A stretch of 64,000 nucleotides of DNA from Pseudopithomyces maydicus (GCA_026873275.1 JANTUC010000011.1:930001-994000); one strand, 5' to 3'. Positions 23,900 to 36,866 are shown, counted from the stretch's first letter. Numbers and translations: made by a program. The notes: generated by a model not told the origin, from the sequence alone.

Positions 23900-26800
23900 G
23901 GTTAATTAATCCTTCATTATAAGGCCCTCCAGTTGCTCCTGCAGGTCATCCAAATTAAGTTCTTTTAGCGTCGCTTCTTCACGCGCCACAAGTCCCAGTT
24001 AATTTAGAAAACTCGTCCATTTTGCGGCTGGTAAGGCCTTCGTAAAACCATCTACTATCATTTTATTAGACGGTGTGTACTCTACCTTAATTATCTTTTA
24101 GATTAATAGGTCGCAGAGCCAGTGTCCATAAATATTAACGTGTTGAAGCTTTGTATAGAGTTTTGCCACATCTTCGTTAACCAGTCTAATTATCTGGGTG
24201 TTATCGCATTTAATTATTACCATAGGATCAGTTAGAGTGATCTAGAGTTCCTTCAGCAACCGCGATGTAAAAATTGCCTCTTTAGCTGCCTGAGACAGTG
24301 CGAGTAGTTCTGCCTCTATTATTAAGGTTGTAACTATATTTTGTTTGCTCGCACGCCAGGCGATAAGTCTACTAAATAGCTTAATAGCGTATCCTTATAA
24401 GCTTTTTCAGTCTAATATATTATCTGCAAAGGATGCGTTACTTATAACTTTAAAGTCCTTACCTCTCCTAAGTTCAAGGGCTAGCAATTTCAATTCTTTA
24501 AGATAAAGCAGCACGCAATCCGCAGTATTCTAATATTTAGTACTTAAATTAATAAGGAAGCGGGCGAGCTGTAACGTTGTAAAAGCTATATCTGGTCTTA
24601 TGGTAACGGCTGCGAACAGGAGTAACCTAACTTTGTGTTAAAAGCGATTAATTTCAGCTAGATCTGCAAGTCCACTCCTTGGTTTAAGCTCGACGCTTAA
24701 TATTGGTGTGTTATACCTTATATCTTGTCGGCTGACGAGTTAACTAATCTTGTCCACGTATATAGATTAGGATAATTAGATAGTCTACTGTTTCTAATTG
24801 TGTAGGATCTCTACGCCTAGGAATTATTAAAGGTTGTCTCCTCCTATGCAGGGGTATTTATTCTAAATTAGGTTAATTGCATTTATTGCCTCCTATTCTT
24901 ATTTACTATAGTACGCGATTATAATATCGTCCATATAGAAAAAAATAATAACTCTATTCTTAATTATGCAGCATGGCTCCTGCAGTACTTATTTAAAACT
25001 GATTTGGGCCAGAGTCGCTGTGAATTCCTTTTGTCAGAGTAGTGGTGAGATGCGAAGGCCGTATAGTACCTTCTAGAGTTTAAGTAGAGTGCCAGGCTTT
25101 TAATATCCCCTTAGTATCCTTATATAGATTTCTCGATTAATTATTATATATATAAAAGCGTTAGTTACGTCGTATTATTTAAGTTTAAGGTCGAATTTGG
25201 CTGTAATAGCTATAAGCATTTGAAAGGAACGGCCTATAAGCGTTGCAGCGTATATATTTTAAGCTATAATATTACGCTGCTGATCTCCTCTTACTACAAG
25301 CCGAGCCTTACATTTATTAAAGCGATAAGCCTTGTCCAGCTTGTAGGTGTATACCTATATACAGTCCAAAATTTAGTGTCTAGCGCGTTTAATTAGTCCG
25401 GCTGAAATTTCGGCCCAGGACTTTATTTATATATAACTTTTAAGGTGCTCTCGTTCAGCTTTCTTAAATATATAATGGAGTGGGTGCTCCTTAAGTTTTA
25501 ATCTTATTGTAGGTAATAGTAGAAGTTAACGTAGGTGTGGCTTAATCCCTTTTACTATTATTCTCCTAAGTTGAGCTTTGTCGACTGGTTTGCCCTTATA
25601 TTATCTAATATAACCTAATTAAGTGCCTGCCATAAAGGCGGCTGTCTATAGTATTATTGTTAATAATAACGCATGTGGGGTCTATTGGTCTGCTGTACTA
25701 TTATAGTCCCCTGTTATACCTAGGGTCAGCAGGGCTATAGGTGGTGAAGTTAACAGCGGCGTTAGATATGCCTCTATAACTTTTTTCTATAATAATACTT
25801 AGGTTACCTTCTGCGTAAAGTTTTATCCTGCGTCTTCTTATCTTTATAGAAGTTCTCAGTCTCTGGTTCTCCGCTATAAGTCCCTGGGAGTTTGACTGTT
25901 TTTATCTATATTGCGATTTCTTCTAAGGTATTATATATTAAGTTATCTATAAGGTCTTTAGTTTTACTATTAAAGATTATATCCTTATTAAATACAATAT
26001 CTTGGGTACTAATAACCTTGGCCATAGATGGGATCCATATATAGTAAATATTCATTAATTAGTATCCCACGAGGTATCCAATCCAGGCTTTTAGGTCTAG
26101 CCTTTGTAGTCTTAATTTTCCCTAGTATATATCGTCTATTATTGCGAAAGCTTTGCAGCCATACACTTGTAAGTAGGCTTAATTTGGTTTTTAAGGTCCA
26201 GTAACTATACCATTCATAGCAGCGGCGCGTGTGAAGAATATTTTATATAGCGTCTTCTACTTATTTAGATAGTTCGGCGTTTAATTGTATAGGTATACTG
26301 CCGCTCTAGTGATCTCTGGCCAGAGTTCCTATAGAAGATTTGCGTCTAATTGAATTGCGCGCGCTTTCTCTTTTACTATACCCCCTAAGTGTTCGGCTCC
26401 TCCGTTCTGTGCTTGAGTGTCGGGAGCGGAAGGCTTAAGCCTAATTAACTAAGAAGTGCACTAACGTGCTACTTCTTACTTTACTGTAATAATTTTGTTG
26501 TCCATTTCAATCACTTTCACAGTGATGTTGAATTGTTTCTTCATAAATTAGACAAAGTAGTTTAACAGTCGAATGATAGAGCGTGCTGGTCTATTATCAC
26601 TAAAGTAGAAGTCCCATATATATTGGGAGTATCGACATGTAATCAACAGTTGGCTCCTCTCCTTCGTAAAACTGCCTTCTTTGTACTTATAGAAATCCAT
26701 AGCAATTTGTTCGCCAGGTCCTTCATTATTAATTCTTGGAGCTTTGCGTATTTAACGCTTTAATTTTAATCTACCGTATATATCGCATTAAATTGTGGTG

Positions 26801-28765
26801 ATGCCTTTGATCCGCACCCCCTTAAATTATTATACGAGGTATTCAATTGCGGACGGCCTAAAGTGTCTAAGTTGTTTATACTATAGTATGGCAGTTGCCT
26901 TCTACAGCAGTCTCTTATTTTGGCTCATTCGCACATAAAAGGCACTATAATCCATAGTAGGATATTCAATAACCCACTAACCGTAGTATTCTGTTAGAAT
27001 AGCTATTACTAAGCCATCCTGTCTTTGAAGACTCGTTAGATCTTGTTAATTTTCCCACCAAATTCCTTATCTTCGCAGTAATCGGAATGATACAAGGTTG
27101 CAGAGGAAATTAAAGCACTATATAATATTATTAATACGCAGCGTGTGATCGCCTTCTAATCCTTTTATTTTTATATTTGCTATTCTATATCCCTTAATCT
27201 AAACTCTCGAGTTCCCAGTCTAAATATAATCTCTAAGACCTAGTGGGCGAACATCGTCTAGCCTTATAAGATTATTATATATATGTGTAGTCGAGTTAGA
27301 ATCCAGGATAAATGCATCCTTTAATAGATATCTTTAATTACTTACACTATATGCACTTATTATTATGCTCTTATTAAGTCTTGCGACCTTGCGCCTATCT
27401 AGTTAGTAGATGGTTGTATCTGGTGTCTGAGAAGTTTTAAGTTAGCTAGGTGTTACGGAAGTAGATAATAAGCTTAGGCAAGGCCGTTTTGAGTTCCTGT
27501 TTAGGTCTTGAACTGTCCTCTGTAAGTCTGGGTTGTTCTGCATTTTATACGTTACCAGCTTTGTAATATGTTTATTCGGTCTGAACCAGTTTGGGGTCTC
27601 TAGGTTTAAGTTAACATAGTAGTAATTACTAATATCATGGCGCTGCTCGCAAGCTGGACATATGTCCCTAGTTTCTACTATATTCCTTTATTAGAATGGC
27701 TTAGACTTCCCACTGGGTGCATTTATTTTACGCTTTAGTGGCTTTTGGCCTAAATTGGCAGATGGCGCTCTAATTTATACACCTTAGGAATCTCCCTGTG
27801 TGTTCGAGTCAGATTCACCGCTCGCCGCATGGGCTGCTTTACCTATTATAAAGGTAACTTTTGTTTTACCTCGTGTTAGATAGCTTAGGCTTATATATTC
27901 GCGGAAGAGTTTCATTATCTGCCTTCTATCTATTTTGCTTTAGTTGCTCTCTGCACTAGTAAATGTTGCTATCTATGCTGGGGCAATCTTTGCAATTGCT
28001 TTTAGGAAATTGTCTATAACTAGTGTGCTTTGTATTACGTCCCCTATTTTAAGGGCTTCGGCGCGAGTTGCTGCTTAGTTGTATTTATTAAGCTATAGTT
28101 CCCAATTTTGCGGGATTCTTATAGGTTTCAATAATTTATAGTACCTTTCACGTACCCTTCTAATCTCATCTTTAAGGTCCACTCCCACTATTAATCGGAG
28201 ATTTTTAATCCATATGCGGAGGGTTCCATATTCCTTAAAGTAGCTTACTTAAAGGTGTGAGCTTACAGTGGCGTTTAAATATTTAATTATCAACGCGATG
28301 CTCGCGCGTTTGTCGCGATAATTTCGCTCACGTATCTTATATGATTTAAATATTATCCTAAACTCCCTTGCATCGCCATCGTATACTTCCTTTCTTTTTG
28401 CTAAAAGGTCGGAGTATTGTATTAGTATTACTGGGGTTGGCGCATCTAGCTCGACAATGTTAATTAACTCTTATCTTGTGGCTTGGGCGCTTCCTCGTCC
28501 AGTCCTTATTAATAGTATTACTATTAACGGGGTTTGCGCAGTTGTAGCTAGTTCATAGTCTAATATAAGCGGTGGCTGGGGTTCAACAGGCTTCGTACAA
28601 AGTTATACGTCGCCTTCGGGGTCAATAATATTCCATATCTCTAAGGCTTCGCATTGCATTTTAACTTATCGATACCAGAGGATCTATTTACTTATATTAA
28701 TTAGGATAACTATTGCATCCCTCTAGACTTAGTTTGTCGTTATTCTTACGTATTTTGTTCATGTT
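23900..28765 (-). pseudogene. C1 gag-pol polyprotein, copia type
   Basis: Minus-strand order gag, protease, integrase, RT, RNase H. Near 28640 gag reads NAMRSLEIWNIIDPEGDV, a typical copia gag start. Near 27655 a zinc knuckle CPACEQRHDISN has its final Cys altered to Tyr. Near 27275 the protease site reads LDSNSTTHIYNN, where relatives have LDSGAxxHI. RT at about 24920-24945 has FYMDDIIIAYYSK with the catalytic Asp pair intact. RNase H at about 24260-24420 reads GYAIKLFSRLIAWRASKQ, EAELLALSQAAKEAIF. Stops interrupt it at many points, nearly all explicable as C-to-T or G-to-A, so it is not functional as it stands. It could still supply a consensus for the family. Confidence 0.82.
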
Positions 28766-28796
28766 CACTCGTTATTAAGGCAGTGAGACTCTTAAT

Positions 28797-29051
28797 TATT
28801 AGATATTGCGGTGTTCGGATATCGTCTGGTATTAGGGATAGGTAGTGTAGGATACTATAATTGCCCATTCACGTAGTGATTCGTTGTGAGATGATTAGAA
28901 CTTATTAATTATTCTGTCTTGTGTTTTTCGCCAGCGGCGCTACTATCCGAGTTCTGGTGGGAGGCCCCTGCATTATTTCTTAGCAGGTTAATTGCCTATC
29001 CCTCTGACGGCTAGCTATAATTTGCTATGGATTCTGGTACGCCATCTGACA
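28797..29051 (-). repeat. C1 5' LTR
   Basis: 255 bp, reading TGTCAGATGGCGTACC on the minus strand at its outer end. GTTTTTCGCCAGCGGCGC is shared with the 3' LTR. Just inside it the minus strand reads ATTAAGAGTCTCACTGCC, the expected place of the primer-binding site; I do not recognise the tRNA. Confidence 0.88.
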
Positions 29052-30212
29052 ATAATAATATATAGAAGTTATATAATTAGCAGAGGTAATAAAGGGATTT
29101 TATATAATATTAAATTTAATAATATTAAGGGCGAGCGCAGCGCCGCGTATATATTTTTAATTTATAAAAATTTTAAAAGTAGGCCGCGGCTTATTCTCTT
29201 TATTAAAAATATTTTAAAATTTTTTATTTTTTTAAAGGACTGGCTTGTCCTCCTCTTTAGACTTAAAATAAAAATAAAGGACTACGCGTTAAGCACGCTA
29301 AGAGGTAGTAAATTATATTATATAATATTAGTATAAAGGTGTAGTAACTAATAAGTTTATATATTAAATACCTTAAAATATTTAAATAACCCTTTACTGC
29401 TATAGTAAGGCGCTTAATTATAATTATTTAAAGTAATACTATCTTTATAATAATTAAATACTTATAAAGTCCCTTCTTAACAGTCTTTTAAATAAAGAAG
29501 TTAATATTTTAAGTATACTTATAGGTAGTAGTTATAAGTACTTTAATTTAAATAAAAATAAAATTTATAATACTAGTAAGGCGCTTATAGCTATAAAAAA
29601 ATCATTAATTTAAAAGATAAACTTTTAAGGCACTAAGTTATAATATTTATATAAGTTAAAGTAACGCCTATAGCGTATAATATTATTAGTATTATAATAA
29701 ATATATAAATTATAGAGGATCTGCTTTAAACAGTAGAAATAGTAAAAAAAGAGAAGTTTTTAATAGAAAATATATTATTAAGTAATTAGAATTTATATAT
29801 GAGATAAATAAAGGCGTAGCGATAGAAATACGCGGGATAATATATTATAGATTTAAGAATTTATGGCCTTATTAATATAATAATAGTATAGAGACAGGTA
29901 TATATTAAAGAAAAAAATAATTAGCGCTATAAAAAGAAATAAAAAATTTCTTTTTTTAATATAAGAGAGGTAAGGTGATAGAAAAATTTAAAGTAAATAA
30001 AATTATTTATATAAACGTAGCGGCGGCGCAGTAAGTATACTTATAAATAAAAAAGATATAATTATATACCTATAATACTAGAATTTTAATATATATAATA
30101 ATAAGAGCTTATAATAAAAGCGCTTTAATAGCGTCCCTAATTATTCTATTTAGTATTATAATATAAATTTAATCCCCTATAGCCGAGACGTCTATATAAA
30201 GGGAGGGATAAT

Positions 30213-30380
30213 TATAAAAAGAATACCCTTTTAATATTTAAAACTATTTATATTTTATTTAAGCGCTAGCACCGCGCTAGTATAATATATAAAAAAGGAA
30301 GTTAGAGAGGATAGGGGCTTAAATAGAAATTAATTTTATTATTCATTAGAGACCTGCTCGCTGCTATACCTATTCTAATA
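30213..30380 (+). repeat. G2 3' LTR
   Basis: 168 bp, colinear with 17817-17983: TATAAAAAGAATACCC against TGTAAGGAGGATACCC at the start and GACCTGCTCGCTGCTATACC near the end, where the 5' copy has been driven to A and T. It is therefore the better preserved half at its 3' end. Confidence 0.8.
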
Positions 30381-31392
30381 AAAAAGACTATAAAATAATT
30401 TTTATTATTTAGGTAGAAGAGTTTACTAAGCTATAATAATATTAAAATAAATGCCTATAATATAAGAATAAAAAATAAAAATATTATATAAAAAAGCTAA
30501 AAATTTATAATAAAAAAGGAGGGACAGCTAAGGGTTAAAAAAAGATAAAAATAATAAAGAGAATAAATAATTAATAATAGAAATAAAAAGTAGACTAAAA
30601 AGGAAAAGGGATAATACTATATAAAGACTAAATAAAATTAGTAAGAGATAGAATATACTAATAATAAATATAATTAATAGGCGAAGTATAAAATTATTTA
30701 TAATATTAAAAGAAGGTGTAGGTAAGTAATAGTTATTAAAAGTATTATTAAAAAAAATTACTTAAAGAGTAACAGACAGTTATAATAAATAAAATAATTT
30801 ATATGATAGGGCCTAAAATAATTCTATTATAGCCCCTAGATAATAGCGTAGAAAAAGAAGAGAAAAAATATATAAAATATAAAAAAATATAGCCTATATA
30901 TAGTCCTTAATCCCTAAATAAAATATATAAGAGGAAAAGAGGGGTTATTAAAAATTAAAAAAATAAAAAAATATTATTTTAAAAATTTTAAAGGAGAAAG
31001 GGCGGGCTCTAGTTTAATATAAAAAGAGTTAAGGGATAAAAGGGAATTACTAATATAAATTCTTTTATAAAAAGTAGAATAAGCTTAAAAGGAGAAAAAA
31101 CTTTTTATAAATTTTTTTTCTAAGGCTAGAAAGGGCCTAAAGGTAATAAAATTTTTTATTAATTAGTATTTTACTAAAGCTAAAAAGGGCTTAAAAATAA
31201 ATAAAATTTTTTATAAATTTTTCCTTTACTAAAGTCAGAAAAAGTTTAAAAATAAATAGAATCTTTTTTTACCCTTTTTATACTAAAGCTAGAAAGGACT
31301 TAAGAAATTTAAAAAATAAAAAAAGGCTTTTTATGATATTTTTTTTAATAATACTAAGGAGGATCTGGGGAAAACCTAAAAAAATAGAAGTA
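30381..31392 (+). other. G1 3' tail with degenerate tandem repeat
   Basis: Purine-rich sequence resuming G1 after G2. Between about 31085 and 31340 a unit like CTAAAGCTAGAAAGGRCTTAAA, followed by an A/T-rich filler, recurs about four times at roughly 54-bp spacing (31120, 31172, 31228, 31281). GAGGATCTGGGGAAAACC and AAAAAAATAGAAG just before the 3' LTR at 31393 would be the polypurine tract. No frame is readable. Confidence 0.5.
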
Positions 31393-31556
31393 TATTAAAG
31401 ACTTAGCTTTATTTAATTTTTAAAATAAGTCTAGATAGGGGCTACTCTCGCTTATAAAAGAAAAATATTTTATAATACCTTTTTTCCTTTTTACTAGTAG
31501 TATTTTTATTTTTTAATACCTATACTTCTATAAGTCCCTAGGGCTAGTCCTTTACA
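31393..31556 (+). repeat. G1 3' LTR
   Basis: 164 bp, same length as the 5' LTR, ending GGCTAGTCCTTTACA with the terminal CA still present. The second copy of TSD CTTTA follows directly. Confidence 0.85.
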
Positions 31557-31561
31557 CTTTA

Positions 31562-32680
31562 ATAGCTAAGTCGCTTATATTAGTTTCTATTTATAGGGGT
31601 TTATCGCTTTAGAAAGTAATTAAGATTAATATATTAATATTTACTTATACTAATTACTTAAAAGTTTAATTATATTATTTTATTTATTTAAATATTATAT
31701 TCTTCTTAGTTAGTGCTATTGAAGGTATAGTAATTTTAAAGTAATCTTTAATAAATTATCTGTTAAATCTATAAAATTCTAGGAATTCTTATATATTCCC
31801 TATAGTTTTTAAAATTAATTATACTTATATAATTTTAATTTTATCTAGGCTTATACTAAAGCTTTTTATATTAATAATATATTTTAGGAACTCTAGTTCT
31901 GTAATATAGAATTTATATTTTTTAGTTTAATTCTTAGATAGGCTTTTTATAAAGCTTTTAATATAATTTTAATATACTTTATATATTCTTTTTTATTTTT
32001 TAAATATATAAGGATATCGTCCAGATAGGCAATTATAAAGATATTAAAATAGTTTTTAAATATATTATTAATTAATTTCTGGAATATTACTGGTGCATTA
32101 GTTAGTCTAAATAGTATAATTATATATTTAAATAGGCTATATTATAATTTAAATATTATTTTTATTTTTTATCTTTTTTTATTCTAATAAGGTGGTATCT
32201 ATCCCTTAAATTTATAGCTATAAATATTTTAGCTCTTAAAAGTCTATCTTATAATTTTATAATATTTAGTAATAGGTATTTATTTTTAATTATAATATTA
32301 TTAAGTGCTTAGTAATTAATACACAGTTATAATTTTTTATTTTTTCTAAATATAAATATAAATGGACTTGCTATAGGTAACTTTAATTTTTATATATATT
32401 CTTTATTAAGGTTCTTTTTAATAAAGTCCTTTTCTTATTAGAGTTCTTTTTTAATTAATTATATAGTAGTTTAAAGGATAGTATTTTCCCTTTTTTTAAA
32501 TTAATTATATAATTTTAAGATTAATATTTAAATAAGTTTACTTTTTCTTCTTTTTCCTAGAATAAATAATTTGATTCTTTATATTTATTAGGGATATTAT
32601 AAGTTATATATTTCTTCTTTTTATATTTTTTAATTTAGTAGTGCCTGCTAGTGTCTGCTAAGATTAATTTTAATTTATTA
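31562..32680 (-). pseudogene. G0 reverse transcriptase region
   Basis: On the minus strand near 32035-31995 the frame reads FIIAYLDDILIYLK, an intact gypsy catalytic box with both Asp residues. Upstream on the same strand (near 32400-32100) lie degraded counterparts of the KKDGKLRxCVDYRxLN and PFGLTNAPATFQ segments. The frame is interrupted by G1 on the left and by a truncated retroposon on the right. Stops are common. Confidence 0.7.
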
Positions 32681-32691
32681 ACTTTTTATTA

Positions 32692-33015
32692 GACGTTCTA
32701 AAAAGTAATCTTAGTTATAATGAGGTGTTGCCTAGCATCTATTAGAACTAAAAGGTTTTATTTAGATTGTTATTTATATCTGTTATCTTATTTTAATGAT
32801 ACTGGATGGTAGAGCATGCTTTAGTATTCTTTATATTTAAAGTTACTGTCTTGGTAATTGTATAGCAGCATAAGTTTAAACCACAGTATGGTTATATAAA
32901 TTAGAAGAAAAGAACACTATTTAAGAGCTGGTTATTAGTCGCATAGTACATAGAGCTTATTTCCTTATTACTAGGTAGTTATAAACAGTAATTTTCTCAT
33001 CAAAAAAAAAAAAAA
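32692..33015 (+). mobile_element. Poly(A) retroposon, 5'-truncated copy
   Basis: About 324 bp corresponding to the last part of copy 1 (from about 8183 to its A-tail), ending in about 15 A residues. The perfect 11-bp TSD ACTTTTTATTA lies at 32681-32691 and 33016-33026. The TSD abuts the truncation point, so the element was inserted short rather than deleted later, which is a hallmark of target-primed reverse transcription. Confidence 0.85.
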
Positions 33016-34603
33016 ACTTTTTATTATAAGTTTAAATTATTAATTATACTCTTATTTATTATTAGCGTTATATAATGCACAGGTTTTAATTATAATATAT
33101 ATTTATAATTCCTTATTAAAAGCTCTTTCTTTCTTTAATATATTTATAGATTATACTTTTATAGTTAGGGGATATCTAGAATTAAGTTATATTAATTTAT
33201 ATTTAAAATATTTAAGGTAATCTATTTTTAATACTTATAAATCTTGAGTATTATTATAATTTTATATTATATACTTAATTATTTTAGTAATTAGTATCTA
33301 TTCACGATATAAATAGCTAAAGAGATTATTTTAAGTTATTTTTAAAATTTAATTTTTTAAATAATTTTTTTAAAATAAAGTTCCTTTAAGCTTTTAAATT
33401 TAGTAAAACTTTAATCTATATTCTTTTATTAAGCGTTACTAGTAGTTTAATAAGTAATATTTAGTTAATTACTAATATATTTAGTTCTATTATAGCTTTA
33501 TTAAGTCTATTTATTAGTTTAAAAAAGACTGTTTACCTTTCTTATCTACTTATTTATATTTAAAGGGTTTACTTATTTTTATTATATTAAGTTATTTATC
33601 TTTATTAAATTTAAATTTAATTTTAATTCTTATATGCTTCTAGCAATCCTTAAATAAATATATTTATTAATATTTTTAAGTGCATATACTATTAATAATA
33701 AGGGTTATTATTATATTTTCTCCTTTAAGGTAATTTAAAAAATATTATTAAGTTTGCTTATCTTAGAGGTATATATTATAAATATTAATTAGATAATTAA
33801 ACTATTCCTATTAATAGTAAGACTATTTAAAAAGAAATTAATATTTTTTGTTAGCCCTATAGTAAATAATATATTAATTATAATTATATAGTTTCTAGTT
33901 TGGATATTTATACTTAGGATTCTAATAGTTTAGTATATAATTTAGTTTATAATTTTTATTTTTATTTTTATAGACTTTTTTTTAATTATTATTAGTACCT
34001 TTCTTATCTCTATTTAATGTTAGCTTTACTAACGTATTTAAGTTATTAATTATTTAAGTATAGAATTAATTCTTTAAAAAGATCTCTATTTTATAATTAG
34101 AATTTTTTTTAGAGGTTCCGTTTACGTAAGTTTATTAAGATATTCTATAATATTAATTAGTTTAATTTAAGGATATGGCGTAGGTGCTTATAATTATATA
34201 AGTTTAAAGTTATTAATTAGCTCTTTATATAAATCCTTATAAAGTTATAAGTTATCTAAGTCTAAGTGTTTATTTAGGTCTATATTACTTATTTTATTTA
34301 TAATAATTTATTTATTTTTATTGTCTTGGTTGTTAGCGATAGTAATTATATTTAATTATTTAATAATTTTATTTTTAGATTTATAGTTTCTAGCGATATA
34401 ATCTAGTTTATTATAATTAAAATAAGTATATTATTTTTTTATTAAACGGGGTTCCTCTTTAAGGTTTATTAAAGATATATTTAAGTTGATTTAATCTATT
34501 AGTATTTCTTAAAATTTTATTATATATTTTAGTTTTCTTCTTCTTTTTTTTATTATTATATTATCTAGTTCCATTACAGTAGGGTGACAGATTAAAAGCG
34601 TAA

Positions 34604-35225
34604 TGTTACGATCACGACAAGAAACCGTAAGACAGTAGGAAAGAATTACATGCAGGACGCTAGCGACCAAGGCAAAGGTGATGATTAGCCATACGCTAGA
34701 CAGCGGGGCCAGCTAGATAACGTATCACGTGACCGTGATCCCGCTAAAAACGCGAGATCCCGGGAGCACTAGGTCTTAGTGGGAGCAGAGCAGTTGCTCC
34801 CGCCAAGAAGATAGAATTTATAGAAGTAGAACGATTGCTCCCGTCTAAAGGATAGGATCTATAGGAGTAAAGGGAGTTGCTCCTACCAAGCAGACGGAAC
34901 CTACGGGAGCAGACTAATAGGTCCGGGGACAGCGAAGGATAGATAGAATAGTATATAGTCTAGGACGCTCTCTATATATTTCCTATTCTTTGTAGTCAAC
35001 TTCTTATGTATCTTCGTATACTCGCTTATAGCTAAATCGAAGCTCTTCTTTATAATTAAGAATTATTAGCCTTTACAAAAGATAGTTATCTTGCTCTTAG
35101 CAGCAAGATAGGGATATTTATATTACCTGTTGCCTAACCGTCACTCGACCACTGAATACCCGCAAGGCTCCCGAGAAGCCTGCCTGCCCTTACGCGGACC
35201 AGGTAAGTAGGAACCCCTTGTAACA
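34604..35225 (+). repeat. Solo LTR, family B, copy 1
   Basis: 622 bp, TGTTACGATCACGAC to CCCTTGTAACA, with TSD CGTAA (34599-34603 and 35226-35230), sitting just inside the left inverted repeat of Tc1 copy 1. GTATATAGTCTAGGACGC near 34950 is TATA-like. It is the reverse complement of the copy at 53545 and equal in length, with scattered C-to-T and G-to-A changes. It contains several imperfect repeats of GGGAGCA..TTGCTCCCG type. Confidence 0.88.
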
Positions 35226-35588
35226 CGTAATCGTTTTTTTAATAGTTTTTAAAAGCTTATAACTCTATCAAGTAATTAAATAAAAATATGAAAAAATAAT
35301 AGAAAAATAGAGAAAATCTAGAAGATTCTTTTAGGCCTAGCGTCTAGCTGGCTTATATAATTTTTTAGGGGTAGATTTGGCAGTGATTTTAGGGTAGAAA
35401 AAAGTATAAAATATAATTATTTATAATTTTTTTTAGCGTATAAAATCTAGTTTTTTTATTTTATTTTAAAACTAGTTCCATATTAATAAATATATTAAAA
35501 AAGCTTTATATATTTATTAACTAGTTTTTTCACAATAATTAATTAAAAAAATTCAATTTCAACAAGATAAATTAAGTATTAAATTTAT

Positions 35589-36866
35589 TTAATACTTAGT
35601 ATAAGACCCCTTAGCCTCCTTTAAGTCCATATAACGTTGAGGCATAGATAATATACAATTATCTATTATTTCTTATAGTATTTTATGCCACTCTTCAGAA
35701 ATAACTCTTTTATACTTATTTAAATCCTCTAATTTTGAAATATTTGGTAAACGCCAATTATAGCGTTTATTAACTCTATTTTTTAAAATAGACCAAATAT
35801 TTTCTATAGGATTTAAATCAGGACTAAAAGCTGGGTGAGTAAAAAGCTTAATTTTATTACGGTTAAACCATAATAAAGCTTTATTACTTTTATGAATTTT
35901 CGAGTTATCTTGTTGAAATTGCCAACCTAATTAGATATTAGTATAAAGTTTATAAAAAAATTAATATATAATAATATATTAATTATATATTATTATATAT
36001 TAAAAGAAAGGGGTAAAATAAAAAGGTAATATTTACCGTGTTTAATATACGGTTTAACTTCTTTTTTAAGAACTTTTTCAATATAGTCCTCTGTTTTAAA
36101 AGACGTCTTATTTAAAGAGTCTTTTATAAAGACTAAATTCGATCTTCCTCCTATCCAAATAGCGCCCTAAACTTGAACCGAAATATCATGCCCTATATTT
36201 TAATTAGTAAGCAATATTATAAAAAACTAAAATATTTAAAAAATTCTATAATTTAAATAGAATTTTTTAAATATTTTAGTTTTTTAAAAATCTATTTTAC
36301 ATACCTCTATTAATATTTGAAACCAAACCGTCACCTATTTTAGATTTTCTTTTTTTCTATAATACTCCTGTCTAGATCCATGTCCTCTTTCTATTGCTGA
36401 CTCATCAGAAAATATAACTCTAAAAAAATCTATTTTTTTTATATTTTTTAATTGATTTTTTGCGTATATAAAACGCTTTTTTTATTTTTTTATCCAAATA
36501 AGGCTTTTTAAAAGAAGTATTACAAGAATAACCTTCTTCTTTCAAAAACCTTTTTAACGTCCGTTTTGAAATATCCAAATTATTAATCGATATTAACTCA
36601 TTATTTTGTACTTTTAGATTTTTTATAAAGTCTCAATTAATAACCCTTTTTTCTTTATTTTAAATTTTTCTAATTGGTCCACTTTTTGTTTTATTTAAAT
36701 TAAGGGTTTTTATATTTTTATTTTGTTTTTTATCTTTAATTCGACGAATTGCGTTATAAATAGACGATTTAGGCTTTTTTGTAATATTTAAAATAGTATT
36801 AATAGGTATATTATTAATATATAATTCCTCTACCTTTTCCTCCAATTTTAAGAATTTTGGAGCCAT
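35589..36866 (-). pseudogene. Tc1 transposase, copy 1
   Basis: Starts MAPKFLKLEEKVEELYINN, a helix-turn-helix N-terminus (TKKPKSSIYNAIRRIKDKK). The catalytic core has FSDESAIERG, QQDNSKIH and SPDLNPIENIW, with 34 residues between the second Asp and the Glu, the DD34E spacing of Tc1. It ends ..KGSYTKY. It is broken by stops after the N-terminal 68 residues, a frameshift before FSDESA and a TAA in the C-terminal part. Two AT-rich interruptions look like introns. Non-functional as it stands. Confidence 0.82.

Larger units (their letters stand above)
23605..29051 (-). mobile_element. C1: Ty1/copia retrotransposon, youngest layer of the nest
   Basis: A 5447-bp element with 254-255-bp LTRs at both ends and a perfect TSD ATAAT (23600-23604 and 29052-29056). 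Transcription would be leftward. It is visibly less degraded than G0, G1 and G2: long stretches remain translatable with scattered stops. It lies in the 3' part of G2. C0 is a more diverged, more mutated relative. Confidence 0.9.
17817..30380 (+). mobile_element. G2: chromodomain Ty3/gypsy element inserted in G1
   Basis: Paired LTRs at 17817-17983 (167 bp) and 30213-30380 (168 bp), alignable along their whole length. Flanking 5-mers are AGAAA and AAAAA, a TSD with one G-to-A difference. Coding order on the plus strand is gag, RT, RNase H, integrase, chromodomain. Copia C1 is inserted in its 3' part; without it the element is about 7.1 kb. The frames are closed by RIP-type stops. Confidence 0.82.
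9986..31556 (+). mobile_element. G1: Ty3/gypsy retrotransposon inserted in G0
   Basis: Two 164-bp LTRs (9986-10149 and 31393-31556) are flanked by the perfect TSD CTTTA (9981-9985 and 31557-31561). The LTR ends have changed from TG/CA to TA on three of four sides, as RIP would do. The coding order on the plus strand is gag, RT, RNase H. Later insertions are two solo LTRs (16150 and 16963) and G2 (17817-30380). About 8.0 kb remains once these are removed. It lies between the RT and integrase portions of G0. Confidence 0.85.

Noticed and set aside
28992..29336. 114-codon plus-strand frame
   Set aside because: It starts in the C1 LTR and runs across the insertion junction into G2; chance frame.
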